Part shown: positions 50,491-60,078 of the stretch, piece by piece
Layout: each line of letters begins with the position of its first letter
How positions within the stretch are numbered: position 1 is the first letter of the stretch
Assembly (NCBI GenBank): GCA_965199165.1
Contig: OZ240681.1
Span: 434,001 to 498,000, forward strand
Source: LMUY01 sp965199165
GTDB taxonomy: Bacteria; Pseudomonadota; Alphaproteobacteria; Acetobacterales; Acetobacteraceae
Reading direction: 5' to 3'
Length of the DNA stretch: 64,000 nucleotides
The notes under the pieces: generated by a model
Told to the model about the DNA's origin: nothing
The model's input: only the letters and a program-made list of their open reading frames with translations
The model's database searches: none
Made by a program: the position numbers and the translations under genes

Positions 50491-51147
50491 TCAGGCTGAA
50501 GCAGCAGCATGCGGGCGGTTGGCTCCCAGTTTGGCCGCATGCGGCTGATCCTGCAATTGCGGAATCACTGCCACCGGCACCGCCGCGGAAGCCGCCAACG
50601 CACGGGCGAGCAATTGTGCCACGCCCTGCACCTGCGGCAGCGCCCGTAGCATGGGCTGCGCCTTTGCCATGCGCCAGGGCCGGGCGTGCGGCCAGAGCAC
50701 GAACCATGCGATCTTGCTCCCTGGTGCGAGCTCCAGCGCGACGCCGCCGCTGCCGTCGCCATGCGCGACGAAGCTGGCATTGTCGATGCGGCTGAACGGC
50801 AGGTTGATCGTCATCGGCAAGGCGAGGCCGAGCCGGATCACCACACGCCGGTTCGTGATCGTGTAGGTGGTCGCCCGGCACACCGCCCAGGCATAGACGA
50901 CCAGCAGCAACAGGGGCACCACAGCCAGGCCCAAGAACCGGGATGTGGCGACCGCCGCCTCCAAGGGCGGCGTGCCGGCCTGCAGCGTGGCGACGACATA
51001 CCATGCCAGCAACGCGGCGAAGTAGATGGCCCACCCGCGCAGATGGAAGCCGCGGACGGCCAGCGTGCGCCAGTCCGGGGCACCCTGCCAGAGCAGGCGC
51101 TCCCCTTCCGGCAAACGCTCCGGAAGGCCAGCCAGCGGGCGGATCAC
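50491..51147 (-). CDS. puhB: Photosynthetic complex assembly protein PuhB
   Basis: PuhB is a membrane protein that promotes reaction-centre assembly, containing a PH-like (bPH2) domain. The 218-aa product begins LPEGERLLWQGAPDWRTLA, has two helices (about residues 45-60 and 75-98), then CRATTYTITNRRVVIRLGLALPMTINLPFSRID, the bPH2 core. The GTG start at 51147 overlaps the puhA stop by four bases; longer frames run antisense to conserved puhA coding and are shadows. Confidence 0.93.
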   Translation of the reverse strand: MIRPLAGLPERLPEGERLLWQGAPDWRTLAVRGFHLRGWAIYFAALLAWYVVATLQAGTPPLEAAVATSRFLGLAVVPLLLLVVYAWAVCRATTYTITNRRVVIRLGLALPMTINLPFSRIDNASFVAHGDGSGGVALELAPGSKIAWFVLWPHARPWRMAKAQPMLRALPQVQGVAQLLARALAASAAVPVAVIPQLQDQPHAAKLGANRPHAAASA

Positions 51148-51920
51148 AGCAGCGGCTCCAAACGGCCGGGCCTCGCGTAGAGCGTGCCGCCGCCGTAGTA
51201 GCCGACGATCTTCTCCTCCTCGAGGAAGGTGATGGTTTCCGGCGACTTCAACGTCGGCACGGTGGCGAACTGTGCCCCGGTGATGGATTTCACCAGGATG
51301 CGGCGCTGCTTGGCCCTGATCTGCACGAAGTTCATCGGCAACAGCACGCGCTCCGCACCCTTGGGGGCCAACAGCGTGACTTCCAGGTAGCGGATGACGA
51401 CCTCGGAGCGGTCGATCCACGCATCCGACACGGTGCCGGCCTGCACGCCGTCGACGCCGAACACCGCCATCCCGATCACGTTCGGGTCCTCCCAGGCGAG
51501 GAAGAACTCCGGGACGGCGCGCAGCGGTACGATCTTCGGCAGGTTGTCGTCGAACGTATAGTCTGGGATGTCCGCCCGATGCTGGGCGTAGGAGCCGGGA
51601 CCCATGGCGGCCAGCATCGGATCGCCGGTCGGGTCCAACGGCGCGCCCAGCCATTTGCCGGCCGGACGTGCGTTCATGAACTCCGCCGGCTCGGGCCGCG
51701 GGGCATAGATCGGGCCATGCTGGGTGAGGAAGCTCTTCGGCGACGGGATCCGCGGCAGCCCCTGCACCGTGACGGCGCGCGAGCGGTCCGACAGCAGGGG
51801 ATACCCCTCCCGCTTGTCCTCACGACGCAAGTAGAAGATCAGGCCGGCAAAGCCGAGCCAGAACGCATACAACGTCAACTGGGCGACGTCGATGTAGCCG
51901 GTGATGGCGCCAATCTGCAT
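51144..51920 (-). CDS. puhA: Photosynthetic reaction centre H subunit
   Basis: PuhA caps the cytoplasmic side of the reaction centre and guides protons to quinone QB. The 258-aa protein has one N-terminal helix (AQLTLYAFWLGFAGLIFYL), then KREGYPLLSDR and a globular domain with WIDRSEVVIRYLEV, a family hallmark. It begins at the ATG at 51920, eight bases after the lhaA stop. Length is normal. Confidence 0.97.
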   Translation of the reverse strand: MQIGAITGYIDVAQLTLYAFWLGFAGLIFYLRREDKREGYPLLSDRSRAVTVQGLPRIPSPKSFLTQHGPIYAPRPEPAEFMNARPAGKWLGAPLDPTGDPMLAAMGPGSYAQHRADIPDYTFDDNLPKIVPLRAVPEFFLAWEDPNVIGMAVFGVDGVQAGTVSDAWIDRSEVVIRYLEVTLLAPKGAERVLLPMNFVQIRAKQRRILVKSITGAQFATVPTLKSPETITFLEEEKIVGYYGGGTLYARPGRLEPLL

Positions 51921-51928
51921 AGCGGACC

Positions 51929-53368
51929 TCAGCTGTTCAGCGGGAAATAAGGAGCGACGGGGGCAAGGCGAGCCCGGCCAGCCGGCCGGGCGAGCGGGCC
52001 GATGGCGATCAGCGTGGCGAAGAGCAGGGCGAGCTCGATGGCATAGACGGCGACGTAGCCGGTCGCGGGCGACACCAGGGTCGAGCCCAGCGCCCCCCCT
52101 TCCGCCAGGGCGGAGACGCCGTCGCGGATGAGCCCGCCGGACGCCACGGCGGCCCCGGCGGCGGACGCCTGCACCGCGCCCCAGATGCCCAACGTCAGCC
52201 CGACCTGCCCCGGCCGCGCCAGGGCCATCGCCGCCGTCAGGGTGCAGTGGGCGAACAGGCCGGCGCCCAGCCCGATCAGCGTGACACCCACGCCGAACAG
52301 CCCGATGCTTTGCAGCGGCGCGGCAAACACCACGGCGCTGAAGGCGGCCAGGCCCACCATCGCGCCTACGCCTGCCAGGCGGTATGGGTCCGTCCCGCGG
52401 CCCAGCAGCCGCGCTGCCGTGGCAAACCCGGTCAACCCGCCCACCGCGAGCAGCGCGGTCATCGCCGTCGTGGCGCCGACCGGCAGCCCGAGCACGCGCC
52501 CGCCATACGGCTCGAGCAGGATGTCCTGCATGGAGAAGGCGATCGTGCCGACGCCCAGGGCCACCAGCCGGCGCCGGGCCCGGGCATCGCGGTTGAAGTC
52601 GCGCCACGTCTCGGCGAAGCTCGGCCGAATGCGGTCCGCCCGGGTGCGGCTCGGGTCCCGCGGCTCCTGCTTCCACAAGGCGATGCCGTTCAGCACCATG
52701 GTCGTGACGGCGGCGCCCTGGACGACCTGGATCAGCCGCACCTCCGAGAAATGCGCCAGCAGCAGACCGAACACCAGGGCGCTGGCCAGCATGCCCAGCA
52801 AGAGCATCATGCACAGCAGCGCCACGACCTTCGGGTGGGTCTCGGGCGGCGACAGGTCGGTCGCCAGGGCCAGCCCCACCGTCTGCGTGGTGTGAAGCCC
52901 GGCGCCGACCAGCAGGAAGGCCAGCCCGGCCGCGGCCTGGCCGAGGATGATGGGGCCGTTGCTGTCGCCGGACAGCACGATCAGGGCGAACGGCATGATG
53001 GCCAGCCCGCCGAACTGGATCAGCGTGCCCATCCACAGGTACGGCACCCGCCGCCAGCCCAACATCGAGCGGTGCGTGTCCGACTTGAACCCCACCACGG
53101 CGCGAAACGGGGCGAAGACGAGCGGGAGGGAGATCATCACCGCCACGAGCCAGGCAGGCACGCCCAGCTCCACGATCATCACCCGGTTGAGCGTGCCGAT
53201 CATCAGCACCACCGCCATCCCGACGGTGACCTGGAACAGGGACAGGCGGAGCAGCCGGCGCATCGGCATGGCGGCCGACGTGACGTCGGCGAAGGGCAGG
53301 AACGCAGGGCCGATCTTGCCCCAGTTGCGCGCCAGGCGATGGTTGAGGCGGGCGACCACGCCGCTCAT
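51929..53368 (-). CDS. lhaA: LH1 assembly protein LhaA (PucC/BCD family transporter)
   Basis: LhaA is a twelve-helix membrane protein of the PucC branch of the major facilitator fold that aids LH1 assembly, perhaps by handing over bacteriochlorophyll. The 479-aa protein has the family's RLSLFQVTVGMAVVLMIGTLNRVMIVELG, GFKSDTHRSMLGWRRVPYLWMG and FSMQDILLEPYGGRVLGL. The ATG at 53368 overlaps the bchM stop by four bases. Confidence 0.95.
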   Translation of the reverse strand: MSGVVARLNHRLARNWGKIGPAFLPFADVTSAAMPMRRLLRLSLFQVTVGMAVVLMIGTLNRVMIVELGVPAWLVAVMISLPLVFAPFRAVVGFKSDTHRSMLGWRRVPYLWMGTLIQFGGLAIMPFALIVLSGDSNGPIILGQAAAGLAFLLVGAGLHTTQTVGLALATDLSPPETHPKVVALLCMMLLLGMLASALVFGLLLAHFSEVRLIQVVQGAAVTTMVLNGIALWKQEPRDPSRTRADRIRPSFAETWRDFNRDARARRRLVALGVGTIAFSMQDILLEPYGGRVLGLPVGATTAMTALLAVGGLTGFATAARLLGRGTDPYRLAGVGAMVGLAAFSAVVFAAPLQSIGLFGVGVTLIGLGAGLFAHCTLTAAMALARPGQVGLTLGIWGAVQASAAGAAVASGGLIRDGVSALAEGGALGSTLVSPATGYVAVYAIELALLFATLIAIGPLARPAGRARLAPVAPYFPLNS

Positions 53369-54069
53369 GCTTGCACCGACACCGCATTCATTTCCTGCGC
53401 GCAGGAAATGTAGAACCCGGTTGTGATGCGCTGGGTCCGTCCTGGCTGCCAGCCGTGCATCGCCGGGTCGGCCGCCAGCAGGCGCCGGATGGTGGTGCCC
53501 GTCACCGGCTCGATGGCGGGGGCGCGGTTGCCGCGCGGGAACAGGCGGCCGGCGGTGTGCATCGCCCACAGCAGCGGCGTGCGGGGGGCGAAGGTGAACA
53601 GCACCGAGCGCGTGCTGCGCGCCGCCAGCCCGGCCACGACGCGCGCCATGTCCGGCGCGGCGTAGTGGATCAGCGAGTCCATCCCCACCACGTGGTCGAA
53701 CTGGCCCAGCGCCGGGTCCAGCATGTCGCCGACCCGGAACTCCACCCGCAACCCGTGCGGCAGGCGCTGCCGGGCCAACCCCACCAGAGTGGGCGACAGG
53801 TCGATGGCGACGACGTCGGCGCCACGGCGGGCGGCCTCCACGGCCAAGGCGCCGGTCCCGCACCCCGCATCCAGGATGCGCCGGCCCGTAAGGTCCTGCG
53901 GCAGCCAGCCAAGCAACGTCGCACGCATGCGGTCCCGCCCGGCGCGCACCGTGGCACGGATGCTCCCGACGGGCGCATCGGTGGTCAGCCGCGCCCAGGC
54001 GGCGACGGCCGTGCGGTCGAAATAGGTCTCCAGCTGCCCGCGCCGGGCCAGGTAGGTGGAGGTCGCCAT
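53365..54069 (-). CDS. bchM: Mg-protoporphyrin IX methyltransferase BchM
   Basis: BchM methylates the C-13 propionate of Mg-protoporphyrin IX with SAM. The 234-aa enzyme has the SAM motif ILDAGCGTGALAVEAARRG near residue 65, followed by VVAIDLSPTLVGLA, the BchM-typical FDHVVGMDSLIHY and a C-terminal ITTGFYIS. The ATG at 54069 shares one base with the bchL stop (TGATG). A much longer frame upstream lies across bchL and is not coding. Confidence 0.96.
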   Translation of the reverse strand: MATSTYLARRGQLETYFDRTAVAAWARLTTDAPVGSIRATVRAGRDRMRATLLGWLPQDLTGRRILDAGCGTGALAVEAARRGADVVAIDLSPTLVGLARQRLPHGLRVEFRVGDMLDPALGQFDHVVGMDSLIHYAAPDMARVVAGLAARSTRSVLFTFAPRTPLLWAMHTAGRLFPRGNRAPAIEPVTGTTIRRLLAADPAMHGWQPGRTQRITTGFYISCAQEMNAVSVQA

Positions 54070-54974
54070 CAATCGTACCCCAGCAGGTCGAAGATGTCCC
54101 GGTCGCGCATCGGCTGCCCGGTCAACGGCTCGGTCCCGGCCCAGAGCGAGGCGGCGAGGCGGAGATACTCGAGCTTCACCGCCTCGAGCTCCGGTGAGGT
54201 CTCCATCTCGAACAGGGTGGACTTCTTCAGGCGGGAGCGGCGGATCACGTCCAGGTCGGGGAAGTGCGCCAGCGTGCTCAGCCCGGTGGCGTTGTTGTAG
54301 CGGTCGACCTGGTCGGTCGCGGCGCTGCGGTTGGCGATGACGCCGCCCAGCCGGACGTTGTAGTTCTTGGCCTTCGCCTGGATGGCGGCGACGATGCGGT
54401 TCATGGCGAAGATGCTGTCGAAGTCGTTGGCGGTGACGATCAGCGCCCGGTCCGCATGTTGCAGCGGGGCCGCGAAGCCGCCGCACACCACGTCGCCCAG
54501 CACGTCGAAGATCACCACGTCGGTCTCTTCCAGCAGGTGATGCTCCTTCAGCAGCTTCACCGTCTGCCCGACCACGTAGCCGCCGCAGCCCGTGCCGGCC
54601 GGCGGGCCGCCCGCCTCCACGCACATGACGCCGTTGTAGCCCTGGTAGACGAAGTCCTCGACCCGCAGCTCCTCCGAGTGGAAGTTCACGGTCTCCAGCA
54701 CGTCGATCACCGTCGGCAGCAACTGCTTGGTGAGGGTGAAGGTGGAGTCGTGCTTCGGGTCGCAGCCGATCTGCAGCACCCGCTTGCCGAGCTTGCTGAA
54801 CGCGACGGACAGGTTGGAGGAGGTCGTGCTCTTGCCGATGCCGCCCTTGCCGTAGACGGCGAAGACCTTGGCGGTGCCGATCTTCAGCGCCGGGTCCAAC
54901 TGGACCTGGACGCTGCCCTCGCCATCGCCGCGGACGGTCCGGCGAATCGCGTACGGTAGGGTTCCTGTCGTCAT
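54069..54974 (-). CDS. bchL: Protochlorophyllide reductase iron protein BchL
   Basis: BchL is the NifH-like ATP-dependent reductase of the dark (light-independent) protochlorophyllide reductase. The 301-aa protein has the P-loop VYGKGGIGKSTTSSN at about residue 39, with cluster cysteines in GTGCGGYVVG and DVVCGGFAAP. It works with BchN and BchB and is oxygen-sensitive. It overlaps bchH by four bases and bchM by one. Confidence 0.98.
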   Translation of the reverse strand: MTTGTLPYAIRRTVRGDGEGSVQVQLDPALKIGTAKVFAVYGKGGIGKSTTSSNLSVAFSKLGKRVLQIGCDPKHDSTFTLTKQLLPTVIDVLETVNFHSEELRVEDFVYQGYNGVMCVEAGGPPAGTGCGGYVVGQTVKLLKEHHLLEETDVVIFDVLGDVVCGGFAAPLQHADRALIVTANDFDSIFAMNRIVAAIQAKAKNYNVRLGGVIANRSAATDQVDRYNNATGLSTLAHFPDLDVIRRSRLKKSTLFEMETSPELEAVKLEYLRLAASLWAGTEPLTGQPMRDRDIFDLLGYD

Positions 54975-57900
54975 GCGGCTATCTCCACTCCGATGCCTTC
55001 CAGCCGATCCTCCAGGTCCTCGCCGGCGCGGCGAAGGGCGTCGAGAGTGGCGGGGTCGGGGCTCCAGTAATTGCGGTCGGTCGCCTCGATCAGGCGGTTG
55101 GCGATCTTGGATGAGGCCTTCGGGTTCAGTGCGGCCAGCCGGTCGCGCATCGCCGGGTCCAGCACGTAGGTCTCGGCGAGTTGCTGGTAGACCCAGGGTG
55201 CGACCTCCCCCGTGGTGGCCGACCAGCCCAGCGTGTTGGTCACGTGCGCGTCAATCTCCCGCACGCCCTCGTAGCCATGCTTCAGCAGGGCTTCATACCA
55301 TTTCGGGTTCAGCGTCCGGGTGCGCGTCTCCAGCGAGACCTGTTCCCCCAGCGTGCGCACCGTGCCGTCGCCCCGCGTCTGGTCGCCGATATAGACGCTG
55401 GCCGACTGCCCGCCGCGGGCCCGGCGGACGGCGCGGGTGATGCCACCCAGCGTATCGAAGTAGTGGTCCACGGTGGTGACGCCGAGCTCGACCGAGTCGA
55501 GGTTCTGGTAGGTGATGTCAACGCTGGCCAGCACGTGGTCGAGGATGGCCGGGCGCCGCTCCGGCCGGCCGGAGGCGCCGTAGGCAAACCCCTTGCGGGC
55601 GACATAAGCCTCCGCCAGCTCGTCCTCGTCGTTCCACATGCCGGAGCCGACGAGCGAGTTGACGTTGCTGCCATAGGCGCCGTCCGCATTGCCGAACACG
55701 CGCAACGCCGCCTCCTCCAGGGAGCCGCCGTGCGCCGCCTGGAACGCCAGGGCGTGCTTGCGGACGAAGTTGCGGTCGGACGGTTCGTCCGCCGAGGCGG
55801 CGAGCAGCGCGGCTTCCGCCAGAAGCTTGGTCTGCAGCGGCAGCAGGTCGCGGAAGATGCCGGACAGGGTGACCACCACGTCCACGCGGGGGCGGCCCAG
55901 CGCGATCAGCGGCATCAGCGCCGCACCGCAGAGCCGGCCATAGCTGTCGAACCGCGGGGTCGCACCCATCAGCCACAGCGCCTGGGCGATCGGTCCGCCC
56001 TCGGTCTTCAGGTTGTCGGTGCCCCACAGCACCATGGCCACCGTTTCCGGCACGCCATGGCCGTCGGCGGCGTGCCGGGCCAGCAGGCGCTCGGCCTGCT
56101 TGGCGCCATCCTGCACCGCGAAGGCGCTGGGCAGGCGGAACGGGTCGAACCCGTGCAGGTTGCGCCCGGTCGGCAGCACCTCCGTCGTGCGCAGCAGGTC
56201 ACCGCCCGGTGCCGGGCGGATGTAGCCGCCGTCCAGCGCGTGGATGACGGCGGGGAGTTCCGAGTCGGTGGCCAGCAGGAGGTCGAGCCGGGCGCGCTCC
56301 ACCGGGTCGGTGACGCGGGCGGCATCCAGCATCTCGGCGCGCTCGCTGCTGCCGGGCGGCTGGCCGATCACGTGCAGGCCGTGCGGGATCAAGGAGTATT
56401 CCAGCTCCAGCAGGGCGGCGCCCAAGCGATCGATCTCGGCGTCCGGATCGTCCCAGGCCGGGTCCGGCCGGGCGAGTTCCACGGCCGCGGCCTGGGCCTG
56501 CACCAGCTCGGCGAACTCCGCCCGGTTGGCCTCGGGCTCCATCGCGCGCCACCGGTCCAGGCTCGACTTCAGGTCCAGCAGCCCACGGTACAGCCCGGCA
56601 TGCGCCACCGGCGGCGTCAGGTAGCTGAGCAGCACCGCATTGGCCCGGCGCTTGGCGATCATGCCTTCGGACGGGTTGTTGGAGGCATAGAGGTTGAAGT
56701 TGGGCAGGTTGCCGATCAGGCGGTCGGGCCAGCATTCGGCGGACAGCCCGGTCTGCTTGCCAGGCATGAACTCCAGCGCGCCGTGGGTGCCGAAATGCAG
56801 CACCGCATGCGCGCGGAAATCCTGCTGGAGCCAGCGATAGAACGCAGCAAAGGCATGGGTCGGGGCGAAGCCGGTCTCGAACAGCAGCCGCATCGGGTCG
56901 CCTTCGTAGCCGAACGCTGGCTGCAGGCCGACGAAGACGTTGCCGAACTGCTTGCCGAGGATGAACAGCGACGCACCATCCGTCTGCGCGCGGCCGGGCG
57001 CCGGGCCCCAGCTCCGCTCGATCTCGTCCAGCCAGGGCTGGTTGCGCACGTGGTGCTCCGCGCTGACGCGGGCGGCGACGTTGGCGTCCGTCCCGTGGCG
57101 CTCGGCGTTGCCGGCCAGAAGGCCGTCCCGCAAGGCGTCGACGGTGGCCGGGACCTCGACCGTGTACCCGGCGTCGCGCATCGCCGTCAGCGTGTTGTGC
57201 AGCGAGGCGAACACGGCCAGGTAGGCGGCGGTGCCGGCAGCGCCCGCGTTGGGCGGGAAGTTGAACAGCACCACGGCGACCCGGCGGTCCCGGCGGGCGG
57301 CGCGGCGCATGTCGACCAAGGCCGCCACCCGGGCCGCCAGCACGGCGGCGCGTTCGGCATGCGACACCATGTCGCGGCGGGTGGGGCCGTCGGCATTGCC
57401 GGAGCGGCCGCCGAAGGTCATCGGGCACATGCCGCCGTCCAGCTCCGGCAGCGCCACCATCATCGTGGCCTCGACGGGCAGCAGCCCCCGCGGGTCGACC
57501 TGCCACTGCTCCATCGTCTGGAACTCGAGCGGATGGGCGGTGACGTAGGGCACGTCCAGCTTGGCCAGCAGCTCCTCGGCGGCGCGGCTGTCGTTGTAGG
57601 CGGGCCCACCCACGAGGGAGAACCCGGTGAGCGAGACCACGGCATCGACCGTGGCGACGCCGTCGCGCATGAAATAGGCCTCGATCGCGGCGCGGGCATC
57701 CAGGCCGCTGGCGAAGGCGGGGATGACGCGCAGCCCCTTGGCCTCGAGCGCCGCGATGACGCCGTCATAATGCGCGGCATTGCCCGAGATCGGGTAGGCG
57801 CGGAGCAGCAAGACGCCCACCGTCCCGAGCGTGCCGCCCGCCGGCAGGGCAGCCAGCTTCTCGGCGACCCGGCCGGGCACGGCGGGGTGGTACAGGCCCA

Positions 57901-58564
57901 GCTCGGGATAGCTCACCGGCTGCCCCACCGTCAGCGGCGTGGCCGGCCGGCGACCGGCGCTGGCATAGCGGTCCACCAGCATCCGCACCAGGTTGGCCAG
58001 GTTCTCGTCCGACCCGGCAAGCCAGTATTGCAGGCCCAGGAAGTAGGCGCGCACGTCCTGGGCCGGGCCGGGGATGTAGCGCATCAGCTTGGGCAGCCGG
58101 CGCAGCATCCGCATCTGCGCCTTGCCGCTGCTGGGCGCACCCTCGCGCCCCCGGCCACCGCGCAGCTTCTTCAGCAGCGCCATCATGCCGCTGGCCGGCT
58201 TGGCCATGTCGAACCGGCCGAGCCGGGTCAGTCGCGTGATCTCGCCGCCGGACATGCAGCACAGCATGGCGTCGCACCCGTCCCGCCGGGCGGCCAGCGC
58301 GGGTTGGACCGCGCGGATATGGTCCTCCAGGAACAGCATCGACGCGATGACGATGTCGCCCCGGGCGATGTCGGCGTGGCAGTCGGCAAGCGCCTCGGGG
58401 TCGTTGCCCCACTCGTCGGCGGCATGGATGCTGAGCACCAGGCCCGGGATCTCACGGCGCAACTGCGCTTCGGCGCGGGCGGCGGCGCTGGACAGATGGC
58501 TGTCCATGGTGACGATCACCACCCGCACCGGGTTCGCCTCAGCGGCCAAAATGGGCTTTGGCAT
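54971..58564 (-). CDS. bchH: Magnesium chelatase subunit BchH
   Basis: BchH is the large porphyrin-binding subunit (1197 aa) where Mg2+ is inserted. Conserved stretches include VRVVIVTMDSHLSSA at the start, AVLHFGTHGALEFMPGKQTGLS in the core with metal-site His/Glu, and the C-terminal TLNPKWYEALLKHGYEGVREI. The ATG at 58564 lies 26 bases inside the bchB end. A GTG about 13 bases after the bchB stop, directly before RVVIVTM, is an alternative start. Confidence 0.97.
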   Translation of the reverse strand: MPKPILAAEANPVRVVIVTMDSHLSSAAARAEAQLRREIPGLVLSIHAADEWGNDPEALADCHADIARGDIVIASMLFLEDHIRAVQPALAARRDGCDAMLCCMSGGEITRLTRLGRFDMAKPASGMMALLKKLRGGRGREGAPSSGKAQMRMLRRLPKLMRYIPGPAQDVRAYFLGLQYWLAGSDENLANLVRMLVDRYASAGRRPATPLTVGQPVSYPELGLYHPAVPGRVAEKLAALPAGGTLGTVGVLLLRAYPISGNAAHYDGVIAALEAKGLRVIPAFASGLDARAAIEAYFMRDGVATVDAVVSLTGFSLVGGPAYNDSRAAEELLAKLDVPYVTAHPLEFQTMEQWQVDPRGLLPVEATMMVALPELDGGMCPMTFGGRSGNADGPTRRDMVSHAERAAVLAARVAALVDMRRAARRDRRVAVVLFNFPPNAGAAGTAAYLAVFASLHNTLTAMRDAGYTVEVPATVDALRDGLLAGNAERHGTDANVAARVSAEHHVRNQPWLDEIERSWGPAPGRAQTDGASLFILGKQFGNVFVGLQPAFGYEGDPMRLLFETGFAPTHAFAAFYRWLQQDFRAHAVLHFGTHGALEFMPGKQTGLSAECWPDRLIGNLPNFNLYASNNPSEGMIAKRRANAVLLSYLTPPVAHAGLYRGLLDLKSSLDRWRAMEPEANRAEFAELVQAQAAAVELARPDPAWDDPDAEIDRLGAALLELEYSLIPHGLHVIGQPPGSSERAEMLDAARVTDPVERARLDLLLATDSELPAVIHALDGGYIRPAPGGDLLRTTEVLPTGRNLHGFDPFRLPSAFAVQDGAKQAERLLARHAADGHGVPETVAMVLWGTDNLKTEGGPIAQALWLMGATPRFDSYGRLCGAALMPLIALGRPRVDVVVTLSGIFRDLLPLQTKLLAEAALLAASADEPSDRNFVRKHALAFQAAHGGSLEEAALRVFGNADGAYGSNVNSLVGSGMWNDEDELAEAYVARKGFAYGASGRPERRPAILDHVLASVDITYQNLDSVELGVTTVDHYFDTLGGITRAVRRARGGQSASVYIGDQTRGDGTVRTLGEQVSLETRTRTLNPKWYEALLKHGYEGVREIDAHVTNTLGWSATTGEVAPWVYQQLAETYVLDPAMRDRLAALNPKASSKIANRLIEATDRNYWSPDPATLDALRRAGEDLEDRLEGIGVEIAA

Positions 58565-60074
58565 CGTACAGCGTCTCCACCGTTATGGTCGCCAAGCCGC
58601 GTTCCTGTGCGAACCGCTCGGTGTTCCGCTTGGCCTTGCCCCGCACGAAGAACGGGATCTTGCCGATCTCCTTCTCCGCGTCGCTCGCCCAGCGGATTGG
58701 ACCCGCCTCGACGGGCGCCGGCTCCGGCCGTGCCGCTGCATGCCCGAGATGGCTGGGCGCGGCTTCGGCGTGGAACTCGGCATCCTCGCGGAACATGCCC
58801 AGCAGGTGCTCTTCCAGCCCCATCATCAGCGGGTGGACCCAGCTGTCGAACAGGACATTGGCGCCCTCGAAGCCCATCTGCGGCGAGTAGCGGGCCGGGA
58901 AGTCCTGCACGTGCACGGGGGCGGAGATGACGGCGCAGGCGATGCCCAGCCGCTTGGCGATGTGCCGCTCCATCTGCGTGCCCAGCACCAGCTCCGGTTG
59001 GGCCGCGGTGACGGCGGCCTCGACCGCGAGGTAGTCGTCGGAGATGACGGCTTCGACGCCATACAGCTTGGCAGCCTCGCGCACCTCGCGGGCGAACTCC
59101 CGGCTATAGGTGCCGAGCCCCACGACGGTGAAGCCGAACTCCTCGGCCGCCACGCGGGCGGCGGCCACCGCATGCGTGGCGTCGCCGAAGACGAAGACGC
59201 GCTTGCCGGTCAGATAGTTGGAGTCGACCGAGCGCGAGTACCACGGCAGGTTGGATGCGGCGCCGTCCAAGGCGGGCGCCGGGTCGACGCCGGCCAGGGA
59301 CGCGCACTCGGCGATGAACTCGCGGGTCGCACCGATGCCGATCGGCACCGTGCGGGTGGATTTCTGGCCGAAGCTGCGGGCCAGCCAGGACGCGACCTGG
59401 CCGCCGATTTCGGGATAGAGCAGGACGTTGAAGTCCGCCTCTCCCAACCGGCCGAGGTCGGCCGGGCTGGCACCCAACGGCGCCACCACCGCAACGTCGA
59501 TCCCGAGCGTGCCCAACAGCCGCGTGATCTCCGTCACGTCGTCGCGGTGGCGGAAGCCGAGCGCGGACGGGCCGAGAATGTTGCAGCTGGGGCGCGCATT
59601 CGGCTGCCGGGCGGAACCCGGCGGCGGCACGTTCGGCCCGGCGAAGGTGCGCACCATCTGGTAGAACGTCTCGGCCGCGCCCCAATTCTCCTTCTTCTGG
59701 TAGGACGGCAGGTCGAGCGCCACGACCGGGATCGGCAGGTTCAGGGCGCGGGCCAGGCCACCCGGATCGTCCTGGATCAGTTCCGCGGTGCAGGAGGCAC
59801 CGACCATCAGCGCCTGCGGCTTGAACCGCTCGTAGGCGCCCAGGGCGGCGGTCTTGAACAGCTCGGCGGTGTCGCTGCCGAGGTCGCGCGCCTGGAAGGT
59901 CGTGTAGGTGACCGGCGGGCGCTTCGGCAGCCGCTCGATCATCGTGAACAGCAGGTCGGCATAGGTGTCGCCCTGCGGCGCGTGCAGCACGTAGTGGACG
60001 TCGCGCATGGCGGTGGCGACGCGCATGGCCCCCACATGCGGCGGCCCCTCGTAGGTCCAGAGCGTGAGCTGCAT
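58539..60074 (-). CDS. bchB: Light-independent protochlorophyllide reductase subunit BchB
   Basis: BchB pairs with BchN as the NifDK-like catalytic part that reduces ring D of protochlorophyllide. The 511-aa protein begins MQLTLWTYEGPPHVGAMRVA. VGASCTAELIQDDPGGLA contains the cluster cysteine, and the C-terminal WASDAEKEIGKIPFFVRGKAKRNTERFA is the BchB-specific tail. It starts four bases after bchN and overlaps bchH by 26 bases. Confidence 0.97.
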   Translation of the reverse strand: MQLTLWTYEGPPHVGAMRVATAMRDVHYVLHAPQGDTYADLLFTMIERLPKRPPVTYTTFQARDLGSDTAELFKTAALGAYERFKPQALMVGASCTAELIQDDPGGLARALNLPIPVVALDLPSYQKKENWGAAETFYQMVRTFAGPNVPPPGSARQPNARPSCNILGPSALGFRHRDDVTEITRLLGTLGIDVAVVAPLGASPADLGRLGEADFNVLLYPEIGGQVASWLARSFGQKSTRTVPIGIGATREFIAECASLAGVDPAPALDGAASNLPWYSRSVDSNYLTGKRVFVFGDATHAVAAARVAAEEFGFTVVGLGTYSREFAREVREAAKLYGVEAVISDDYLAVEAAVTAAQPELVLGTQMERHIAKRLGIACAVISAPVHVQDFPARYSPQMGFEGANVLFDSWVHPLMMGLEEHLLGMFREDAEFHAEAAPSHLGHAAARPEPAPVEAGPIRWASDAEKEIGKIPFFVRGKAKRNTERFAQERGLATITVETLYDAKAHFGR

Positions 60075-60078
60075 CGCG